From Cristatella mucedo (Eukaryota > Bryozoa > Phylactolaemata > Cristatellidae), in contig WPIO01000016.1 in NCBI GenBank assembly GCA_009760855.2, forward strand, positions 1,347,001 through 1,411,000: a DNA stretch of 64,000 nucleotides, given 5' to 3'. Under the pieces are notes generated by a model. It saw only the letters and a list, made by a program, of their open reading frames with translations. It was not told the origin of the DNA and did not search any database. Made by a program: the position numbers and the translations under genes. Shown here in pieces: positions 10,501 through 22,200 of the stretch; positions within the stretch are counted from its first letter, which is position 1; every line of letters begins with the position of its first letter.

Positions 10501-13500
10501 ACAATGTACAAACCTTCAAGGGGTCTACAAATAAAGTATGTGCTCGTTCCAGCTTACCCAGCCACTGTTGTTAGCAGTTGACTTCCTATGTGCAAAGGGT
10601 CGAGGACAAAGGGACGTGCCATCCCTTTCGGCTCCAATTCGAGGGCAGTGGGTCAGCTGCATTTTTGCCCTCAGTCACGAAATGTGCGACTGGCTTAGAG
10701 AACCTTGCCAGACGCATCGAGTGAAGCGGTCGCAGCACAAAGAGGAGCAGGAGGTCAAGGCCACATACCGGATCAATGAGGGAGCAGACCGACGTCCGGT
10801 CTGTGGCCTCTGGGAATTGAGAGCTCCGGGCCAAGCCTCCGAGGATATCGGTCCGATCGCCCATAAATAGGCAGCAGAGCAGATCGTGCAGCAGAAGACA
10901 GCCAAGCCTCCCTGGCGGTATCTCTGGCCGACCACGATGGGTATGCCGACTGTCGGATCGCTACAGAAAGCTCCTCGACAGTGACTCGCCGGAATTCAAA
11001 CCGGCGGACCCACTGCTTCCCTCATCCACCCGGTTCTTGGGTGCCAGCGCACTCGGCACGCTTCAGCTGTTGCAAGCATCTGCACGCGATTATTCGATTG
11101 GGAGCATTTCGTGAGGCCTTCCGCTTAATCCAGACTCGTTTCCACGTTGTCAATTCAAACAGAAAAATCCTGCAGCACGTCGCACGACGTTACCGAGAAA
11201 TATATTATTATTATTATCATCATTATTAAACGGTTCATCGATGAACCGACAGTGTGCTTTACACATTGTTGACACATCACTACGTGTAACATCACTACGT
11301 TAGGCTTCCAAGCATAATGCTGCTACTCACCTTCGGCATCTGACCAATAGGACTGAAGCCTCGTGTCGTCGTAGTGACACATCATGCAGTCAAAGTGGTC
11401 GTTATGTAAGTATGGCCAGTGGTAAGACATAAAGCACGGCTGAGCCAATGGCCGACAGCTCGAAGGTGGGGCAAACGACGGAGCCATCGCGAGTGGCTTT
11501 CACCCCCCTTTCCCTCGACGAGGAAAGCCGGAGAGCCGGAAGCTAGAGGCAGCGGCGCCGGCGAAACCAGAAGACAGCTAGCCCGACTGCCACGCTGCCT
11601 GCCAAGCCGGCATAGGCAAGCACTTAAAAAACCTCGAGAGGGCCCGCCTGACTTCGAAGGTCTGGAGGCTAGCAAGGCATAGAGGCCGAACAAAGAAATG
11701 CAAGGCAGCTCTGACCTCTGGCATCGTCAGCTGCACTAGCTCCATCCGACGGCTTATGTCGCTCACAGACACTTAGGCACAAGCTAGTTCTCTCTCGCCG
11801 AGTACAGCATCAACCTAGCTCTCGTGCAGCGGCAGGCCAAAGTGAGTAGCTGGCTCCAAAAGCATAAAACTTCAACGGCTCGAGTCTCGGCGGAAAACGT
11901 ATGAGCAGAGCAGACGCTGCTGCGGAGGAGGCGGCGGCGAAGCACATCAGCCGGAGCAGCAGTGGAGCGACGTCGGTTGGCGACGGGACGGCCGACACGG
12001 CACGGCACGATGCTCGCGAGAGCTCGCTTGCTCCCCACTTTAGGTGGTGCCACACCCGCTGCAATGCACATGCAGCTAGCGGTCACGTGGCAAACGGTGG
12101 TGCCACCGCAAGGCCGACCGACGCACCGGCTTGCTTGTCGTCCACGAGCTGGCAGTCTGCCAGGCACGACGTGTCAATCGAAATTGCTTTTTGTCGAAAC
12201 AGCAGCTTCAGAGCACTCTTGTGCGACAGCGGATGAATCTCGATTCTTTCGGCCGATATACCTGTCAGCAACAGTAGCAGCAATGCCTCGTGTCAGCGAA
12301 GGTGTCAGCTTAGTTAAAGCATAGATACAGATAGGGCATAGATACAAACAAAACATAGATATAGATAGAGCATAGATACAGATAGAGTATAGATACAGAC
12401 AGAGCATACATATAAATAGGGCATAGATACAGATAGAGCATAGATACAGATAGAGCATAGATATAGATAGAGCATAGATACAGACAGAGCAAACGTATAA
12501 ATAGGGCATAGATACAGATAGAGCAACGATATCACCTATGAGCAGCAGCAGCGATACACAGCCGCTATCGAGAAGCCAAGAATGAATGCTGGGCAGCGAT
12601 TCAATCGTGATGGACAGCATGGATGAGCTTATGGCATGCAGCTGCAGCAGCCTGCCTGCCTTCGAGAGCAGTGGCCGCCATCCGGTGCTTTTATTTTCTT
12701 GCAGCAGTCACTACTGGTTCTTATTTCTTGAAGGGAACCTTCAGGAGTATTCTGGATCAGGCTATTTGGATTCTACTCAAGGAAGATTTCAACTGCAACA
12801 TCTGTGAGACTGCCTGGAGACAGCATGGAAAGAATAGTGTGGGATGATGTCGAAGACAGCTGTTGCAATCCTTACAACTCCATGTCTGTTGTTGAACCGA
12901 CTATTTTTGCACTACACTCAGGAGCAGCAACTGCCTGCGGAAGCAGCAGCCTGCCTACGTGCGGAAGCAGCGGTGCTAGCGGTGCTGCGTCACCAACTAG
13001 AAAACAGCACACGCATCGTCGACTGCCACACAGCTAGATCCACGCAAGGCTTTGCCTGCGGCGTTGACAAGGGGCCATTAGGAGCCATTGAGACTCGTGA
13101 TTATTGATTCGAGGCCACGATATGTGCTCGCGTCTATATGCATCCGGCCACTCTCAGCTATTTTCAGCAAGCCAGCAGCAAAGTGCTCTTCCTAAGCATA
13201 ACGGCTGCATCACCGCAAACAGCCATGTTGTTGCACGAGGCAGCAGAAGACAGGGCAAATGTATGGCAGCCGAGCATGGCAGCATGCCAGCGGGGAGAGA
13301 GAGCAAGAGAGAGAGCAAGAGAAAGAGAGAGGGAGAGGGAGAGAGAGAGGCAGAAGGAGAGGGAGAGGGAGAGGGAGAGAGAGGGAGAGAGAGAGAGGGA
13401 GAGGGAGAGAGGGAGAGGGAGAGAGAGGGAGAGGGAAGGGGAGGCATGGAGGCAGGGAGAGAGACACAGAGAGAGAGAGACACACACACACAGAGGCAGG

Positions 13501-13504
13501 GAGG

Positions 13505-13561
<57 letters not shown>

Positions 13562-13662
13562 GGAGGCAGGGAGGGGAGAGAGAGAGAGAGGCAGGGAGAA
13601 AAAGAGAGAGAGGGGGGCAGGGAGACAGGGAGGCAGGCAGGGAGGGTGGGAGGGAGAGAGGC

Positions 13663-13736
<74 letters not shown>

Positions 13737-13976
13737 TCACAGAGGGTCCTGGCTGAACACTCCACGAAGTCTTTAGTGCTGCTGCTTCTCAATAGCACAA
13801 CTGGCAACATCAATTCCACTGCTCATTAGACTGCCGGTATTATTAGGAATTATTAACTTCTGCAAAGCTAAACTGATTGAGATACATTTGCAGTTGGTTT
13901 GCATGGTTGGCCGATAAAGATCTATGCTCATATTAACCGATATATACATACAAACATAGGTGTATACCGCACGCAT

Positions 13977-14075
<99 letters not shown>

Positions 14076-14105
14076 GACACACGCGAATGCGCATACACAT
14101 GCATT

Positions 14106-14142
<37 letters not shown>

Positions 14143-17061
14143 TTATTTTGTGCAGCATAACTATTACATACGGTATACATTTGTGCCTATGAACATCAGC
14201 AAGACGATGCAGCAGAACTGGTTTCCATTGGTTATCTTTATCAGTCACTTTGCTCGGAGGTCAGAGGTCTTTTATAACCTCAATCCCATGCTTGCAGCGC
14301 TGCTTCTCACTGAATCTGGTGGAGTGGCTTCTTTAACTTGCTTTCTATTTTGCTAAGCTCTGTTGAATTGTATCCCTTTCCTGATTGGCAGCCGAAGGCA
14401 GAGGGCAGCCAAGGGCAGCACAGCTGGCTCGAGTCTCACCTGCTGTGCACATCAGCAAATGAGTGGCGCACCGGCACGTGTGCTGCGGCAATGGAGTGCG
14501 AGCTTTAGCAGCTTTCCAGGCACTGCAGAGTTCTGCATGCCACACCCCCGGAACTCGCCACTGCCCAGCAGCAGCCGCTCACGTCCTCATCCCCGACCTG
14601 TTCCTACCTCCCGCCCTCCACCTTCGTGAGCGCACAGGATGTACGAGGCCGCTCTTCTGGCTCAAATACCACTCTCTGACCAACCGGAAGTCCTTTGTAG
14701 ACAGTGCCTTCACTTTGTGTGCTAAAAAAGCTTAGAAATCACTGCCGACCGATGTCATGCCATATTCTGACTCAACAAAATTTAAAATGAGGCTAAAAAC
14801 CTACCTGATTCTCACAGGTAGCTAGCTGCTCTTCCGGTTCACACGAATCATGCTTTGTGTGCTTAGGCTTAGGCTGCCGTTTTGCGTGCTATCACTAATC
14901 AATTATGCTGACCCGCAAGGCCACGGCCACGGCTTGGCTCCTTCATACCTAGCTGAACTGCTGCTCCAGTTTCAGCCTCTTTGCGCCCTCAGGTTCTGTG
15001 AGGACAATAAATTAGCTGTTCCATTCCTCTGCTTAAAGACCGTTGGCGACAGAAGCTTTAGCTCTGCATGTCCTAGACTGTAGAACTCGCTTCCACAATT
15101 CTTACGCAACGACAACTACTCTCATACTGCCGACTATGGCACATCTTTTTCAGCGGTCCTGAGCTGCTACTTCCATGCTACTCACTACCTCAACTGCTCT
15201 CCTGACTCTGCTATGCTTCCCACTTTCTCTTTGTTGCGTGAGACGAAGTCTGTTGGCTACCGAATGCGTACCGAAAGCCGCCGCTTAGGCTGTGAGTGCG
15301 CTATACAAAAAACTCTCCTGCGTAACACCCAAATGGTCTTTACAGACGGATATACATAACCCTACATTACATCACAGTGTCGGCGTGTGATCGCCGTCAC
15401 GTGGTTCCGCCCCCAGCCGACGTTCTGTACGCCTAAGGGGAACGCTCCTTGCCGGCACGTGACTCGTTCCTTGCCGCGCAATTCACTTTCTGCCTGTGCG
15501 TCGGCCTGCACGCACGCTATCCACTCTCCTCTCTCTCCTAATGCCTCGTGCTCCGGAGCAGCACGCACGACGGCTGCTAGATCGTATAATACAGCCGTCG
15601 TCGACAACGTTTGTGGGGGGCTTCGCTGTTCATCGTGCCGCCATCGAGCGCCCGCGAGCCCCTACAACAGCACCGCCGGGTGACGACCACTCGGTGCTTT
15701 GATGCTGTCAAGCCTAGGCGGCCAGGCAAGAAACTTAACGAGGCGGAATCGGTACGTACGATGCAGATGCAATCTAGGGCAGCACGTGGCACAAGGAAAG
15801 TCAGCCAGCCAGCCAAGCCGTCGGTGAAGCGGAAGCGGCGGCAGCCGTCTGCTCATCCTGCCCCTCCCCCTCCTCCTCCTCCTCACCGAGCTGGACGTCG
15901 TACTTGGTGAAGAAGAGTTTCTGCACCTGCACCATGCTCACCGAGTAGGACTTGTAGTCGAGTGGCAGACGCCTGCTCGCTGCTGCTGCTGCTGCTGCTG
16001 TCACGCCATCGCCACCAGCGGCCGAGCCAGCCGACTCCGACTGCCGATGTGGTGCTGCCGCGGGCAGGGTGCGCAGAGAAGCGGCAGCAGCGGCCGCCAC
16101 CTCAGCTGTCGCTGCTGCTGCTGCTGCTGCCGACACCGCGGTCTGTGAGGAGACCTGCTGCTGCTGCTCGGCCTGGGTGCGAGGCAAAGGGTGCTGCTGC
16201 TGCTGTTGAAGTGGCGGAGCAGGGCGGCTGCCGCTACTGCTGCCATTCTCTGCTGCCACTGCAGCTGCCGACATAGCTTCGGATCTCGGGCGACCGATGC
16301 TGGTGGGGCTCTGAACAGGCGCTGCCGCTGATGCCGACATCTGCCTCGCTGGGGCAACAGGTCGCAGGCCTGAGAGAGAAAAAGGCATCAGAGTACCCTA
16401 GTCGCCAGCATTAGCAATGACGTGCTGCCATTGGCTGAAACAAGAATGAACGATGAAAGCAGACTTTAAATAAGCACACACACACATAAATATATATATA
16501 TACATATATTCATACATTGTTGGGTACGCCCGCAGGTTGCCTAGCCAGCGCTCTTCCAGTAGAGATTAGTGAATGCATTTTCCATTTTGGGCCCAGCTCT
16601 AGAGTTCTTCAGCTAGCATAGCTCTGCTCCAGCCTGGCTTCATTGGAAATAAACAGTGTCTGTCTGTGTCGTCTTTTGCAGTGCATGACTGCACCCACTG
16701 ACTAGGTAGGGGACATGGGGGAAGGTGTGAACAGGGGTCGGAGAGGAATGAAGATGGATGCCCAGTGTACTACATCGACTCGAAGGTACCAAGGACACCG
16801 CACTGCCTACCTGTGGGACTACATACCATGAAACTGGCGCTCTATCGGCCAATGGTGGGGAAAGCCGGCGTTGAGTACGCCCCGCGTTGCCTTGCCACCG
16901 CTCTCTTCTGGCAAAGAGGAGCGGAACCATTTCGAGCAGGCTCAGGACTTCTTCAGCCAGCATGGCGGCCACTACAGCCCGGTTCCTTCTATTGGAAATA
17001 AGCTCTCTCTCTGAGTCGTCTTTGGCAGTGTGTGTGACTGCACTCACAAACACAACACACA

Positions 17062-17103
<42 letters not shown>

Positions 17104-17214
17104 AACACAACACACACACATACATACATACACACACATATATATATATACACAAACATATATATATATATATACAAACATATATATATATATACAAACA
17201 CAACACACATACAT

Positions 17215-17245
<31 letters not shown>

Positions 17246-18826
17246 AACAAGCATTAAGGCACATTGCCTGTTTAACGAGGTCGCCAAGGTCTTCGGGGAG
17301 ATGCAGGGAGTCAAATGACGTCGAATAAAAACTGAACAATGAAGCAGCATCGATTGGAAATGCACGGTCGATGACAAGGTCTTAGATTGTAGGCCAACGA
17401 TCTGTATTCATTCATCTCCTCGGCAGAAAATATAAGAAAAAGTGGGTTTTCACCATACGTCCGAAACTCATCCGGCAGGTCCGGTGGGTAAACCGAGCTA
17501 AGGGCAACGATTTCCACTAAGTGGGGCCTGCAGCCCACGAGATAGTTTTATTGATTGGGCACAGCCAGGTACGTAGGACAACAAGCCAGTAGGTACCACC
17601 GGATAAAAGCTTCGCTGAAGTCTCTATCCCCCTCGAGTACGTAGCAGATGCAGAGCCAGGACTTGCCCTGCATCTGCCTTCAAATGCAGACATTTTTAGG
17701 GTCTCGAACGATATGCTGCATTCTACCGGCAACCTGCGGAGCTCCAGGAGCAACAGAGCAGACAACCATCGGCAGCGGAGCCTGCTTCCGATGATCCCCA
17801 CTTGCAATGCAAACGAGCAGCCCGCTTTCGTAAGACTGTGAGAGCCCGCTGAGAATCGCGAATTGCCGCCTGGCTGCTAAGAAGACATGCCTCCCAGCAC
17901 CCGGGCAGTAGAAGCAGTTTCACACCTCCACGACCAAGGCAACTGTCCAGTGCATCTGATCATGCAATCACTTGATCGTAAGATCACGTGGTCGTGTGAT
18001 CACTTGATCATGTGCTCGAGACTCGCTAGGTAGGCAAAGATCAGGCCCTCACAGGATCCACTCCCAGGCCAGCCCAGCAGAGGAGCCACTAGACTGAGCT
18101 TGCTGCTAGAGCCCACTTCAGCAGAGTCTGCAAAGGCTTCACGAATTTGCTCAGGCAACCGACAGAGAGGTGAATTACAGCGATCTGGTTTAAAACCATA
18201 ACAGTGCACGAACTAAGCTGACCTCTTTCCTGCGGAAGCCGCACGAAAACTAGGTGAGGAATCACACGGGGTGGGTGGGGGCGACCCGAGCATGCAAATT
18301 CGTCAAGGAACCAGCTACGACCAATGAATGCAGTCGGTAGACAGCACCGACAAACAAGTGACCCTGCCGAGCAAATTAAAGGGGGCCCACAGGTGAAAGG
18401 ATGGAGATAAAATATCTTAAATGCAAATATACAAATACCCAACAAATAAAAGTGGGAAAACATGCGAGTAAAATCCGAAATCTAGTCTCATTACTTACGA
18501 GCCTCCTGAATTAGACGGAACTCCCTAACGCCGGCCATTGCCAGATTCATCTCGAGCGAGAGGGCAGCACCGGGCTTCACCAGCCTCTCGAGCCGCCAGC
18601 CGTCTGCTGCCGCCGCCTGACTGGACTGAGAGCCACCGCCACTGCCTCGCTTGGCCAGCACCATGGAGACAATGTCACGCAGAGCCACTAGCTCGCTTTC
18701 ACATCGAAGCTTGACGGAGCACTGATCTGCATCGTATCTACAGCGACCGTAGAGAGCACATACAACAGAGAGCTCTTTAAGCAATCAATGAGTCAAACAG
18801 ACAGACAGACAGAGGTCCTCGAGACC

Positions 18827-18917
<91 letters not shown>

Positions 18918-18954
18918 GGAGAAGGGAGAGAAAGGAGAGTGAGAGGGGAGAGAG

Positions 18955-18993
<39 letters not shown>

Positions 18994-19202
18994 GGAGAAG
19001 GGAGAGAAAGGAGAGTGAGAGGGGAGAGAGTGGAGAGAGAGAGAGAGAGAGAAAGGGAGAGAGGCAAGAGAGGGAAGGAGACAGATGGGGAGAGAGAGGG
19101 ACAGCGACAGAGACAGGAAGACAGAGGCAGAAAGACAGACCGACAGAGAGGGAGGGGAGAGAGGAAGAAAGAGGGACGGCTGAGAGGGGGAGGAGGAGGA
19201 AT

Positions 19203-19237
<35 letters not shown>

Positions 19238-22200
19238 ATCGTCGATGCATCAGCTTGCTGGATAAGCATCCGAAAATGAAAACCTGCGATGAGCCAAACT
19301 GCATGCTTTCTGTCACACCAAACACATCCACAGCATTCCACTAACATAATGTACAGAGAAGCGTCCCGCTAACATAATGTACAGCACCTCTGTCCGTAAC
19401 TCAGCACGGCCGTGGAGACTAAGCGAGCAAGTGCTACGCACGCCAGCTGTCTACCGAGCACCACTGTGAACCCAAGCAGCAATGGCCTGCCACTAACATA
19501 CAAATCGTCCAAAGAAACCTCTAGAAGTGGATGTGGAAGCAGCAGAACAGACAGACCAAGGCATCGAGAACAGACGACAAAGTAGAAGCAGCAGCTGCGC
19601 CAACCGGCGGCGGCGACTGAAGCAGCAGCAAAGGATTCGGGAGAGGGTTCAGCAGGGGCAGGCATTCGAAGCACGGACTTCTGGAAGATCAAGGAAAAGC
19701 AGAGCAAGGAAATCTGCGAAAACCAACGACTTGTCAGTGAAAGCGAAGGAAAGTGTATGCTGCTCCGAAAAAACCAGGGAGCAGAAGACGGAAGGTTCTG
19801 CAATCATAGCACGATAGGTGGTGAATAGTGAGAGAGAGAGGATATTTGTGAAGCACCTAGAAATCAAAAGGATGGCTCGTGCTTAACGAAGATGAAGGGA
19901 AATAGCTGCACAGCCACTAGAGACAGCAATAATATCAGAAATAACAAAACATCTGTACGACATAAAAAGGATCAAATCTCTTTCTGCGCATTTTACCTAT
20001 TCTGGAGACGAAGCACTTGAGTGGTTGGTGATAGTAGAAAGACCGATTTCAGCAGGCATAAGTACATACGCACCCAGCACACCTTTGCACGCTTTTTTTG
20101 TGCATTTATGCCTTTTCAATATCTTGCATATGTCAAACGCCCTGTGCATAACGTAACGCATGCTTCGAACGAGTCCAAACGACTGGCAGCACAGGCCCAG
20201 CAGTGTCCACCGACTCATACAGAGCCGCCACCTATGGAATAGGGCTGACAGATTTTGGAACTTCACTCTTTCAAGTTCCACAATCTGCAAGTTTATGAAT
20301 CATATCTTGACTTTGGAATGTGGGCCATGGAAAGTCACTAGTCGGGAATTTATACGAATTGAGATACAGCAACGCAGATACACACCAAATAAATGGCTAT
20401 ACATGCTAGATCAAAGATCAAAGAGCTAGATCAAAGAACTGCTATTTAATTCCACTCGATGCACTTCAAGGCTAAAATTGCTGTGATTACTAGATCGAGC
20501 TCCGATCGGGATTTAGAGAAAACCGTTTCACAGAAACAGCCCCGCTTTGAGTTTACAGTGACCTTCTGAAACGGTGCTGATTAGGATGGGGCCTCTTTGC
20601 TAGTTCTCTTAGCTCTCCAAGATGCAGCATTTGCATGCACAGCATTTGCATGCACAGCATTTGCATAGCACCCGAACAGAACTAAGTCTCTATCCAGACG
20701 CTTTGCATATGCAGCAAGGTGCAAGCCTCCCCCCCCCCCCCGACCTCACTCGTTATAGGTGAGCATCTGACCCTGAGCCAAACGCGAGCATCAGTCGATC
20801 ACTGTATACATCTCGAGCACCTCTCGACACGCTTGGGTATCACTGCCACGGTGCTAAACTGGGTTAGGTTATACCTCACCGAGAGATGTCTGAGTGTAGA
20901 TGCAAATGGCTCTCGGTCATGTGAGGAGCCCTTAATTTATGGGGCACCACGGGGTTCGGTCGTAGGTCCCCTTCTTTTCACAATCTCTACTCTCCCTCTG
21001 ACCGATGGCATTGCCAATCACAATCTTAGCTTTCATTCCTATGCCAATGACACCTCATAGTTATAACTCATCAATCAACCTTTCTAAGCCTTGCTCCTTA
21101 CCCGAGTTATTTAGATATATTTTTTCATTTTTATAGTACCCTAAGAGAACTTAATCTCTATTCAGGCGCTTCACATATGCCATGGGGCTCGAGCCCACGA
21201 CCTTAGTCGAGGCGAGCACCTAATTTGCTTGCTGCCTGCAGGGCAGCATTCACATTTGGATGACTACTTCTGAAGTTTAATAATAATAAGACCAACCTAA
21301 TATTTCTGGTAAAACCTAGTGCCATCCAAAAGCTGGAAGACCTAATCCTCATGATTGGTTCACCTAGCACAGCAGTTCTCAACCTGTGGTCGCGACCTCT
21401 TTGGGGGTCGAACAGGGGTCGCCTAAGACCATCGGAAAACATATTTCGCACACAATAATTTTATGGTTGGGTTCACCACAACATGAAGAACTGCATTAAA
21501 GGCTAGGGGCATTAGGAAGGTTGAGAACCACTGATCTAGCATGACTTCTGCAATGCCTGCCCGTAATCTAGGTGCACCGTTCGTTCACTTGAGGGCAAGA
21601 CAGCTATGCACAGGGCACGACGCCGCGCAAGTGCGGTCGGTCACCAGGCCCGAAGCTGCAGGCGAGCGCAACACTTACACGGTGACGAGAACCTGACCAC
21701 CACTGGAAGCAGATGCTCGCTGCTGCCACTGCTGGCTGCTGCTGCTGCCGGACTGCGGCCGAGCGGCAGCAGCAACACTGGTGGCAGCTGCACCTGTGAT
21801 TGCTGCTTTCTGATTCTGCTGCAGCTGCTGCTGTGACGCTGCCGCCGCCTCGGCAGCCGCCTCTGCCGCCTCCCGGGCAACCGCGGGCTCAGTCAGAGCT
21901 CGCGACAGCAGCGACGATGGCCGCCGGTGGACGAGGGCGAGTCGGGCGAATCCGAACTTGGAGATGGGCTCTCCCCCGTCCAGTGGCGGGAAGTCGCTGT
22001 CCACTTCGCCGTCGTCTTCGACCAGGTGTAGCCGCAGCTCGCCTACGTCCTGGGCGCTGCGATGCGCACGATTCACGCAAAGTAAACTCCGTGCGGGTCG
22101 TACGGCAGCTGCTACAGCCGCTACTACTGCTCCAGCAACTGCTGCTGCTCCAGCAACTGCTGCTGCTGCTGCTGCTCCAGCAACTGCTGCTGCTGCTGCT

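Noticed and set aside
13104-13829. Long Arg/Glu-rich and Ser/Leu-rich open frames on both strands
   Set aside because: They are translations of the GA/CT microsatellite. All six frames stay open because the repeat lacks stop codons.
19527-19817. Basic Arg/Ser-rich frame and a good-looking acceptor on the other strand in MAPKAP1 intron 6
   Set aside because: Exons 6 and 7 join in phase with conserved residues. The extra piece matches no SIN1 region, so at most it is an unproven cassette exon.
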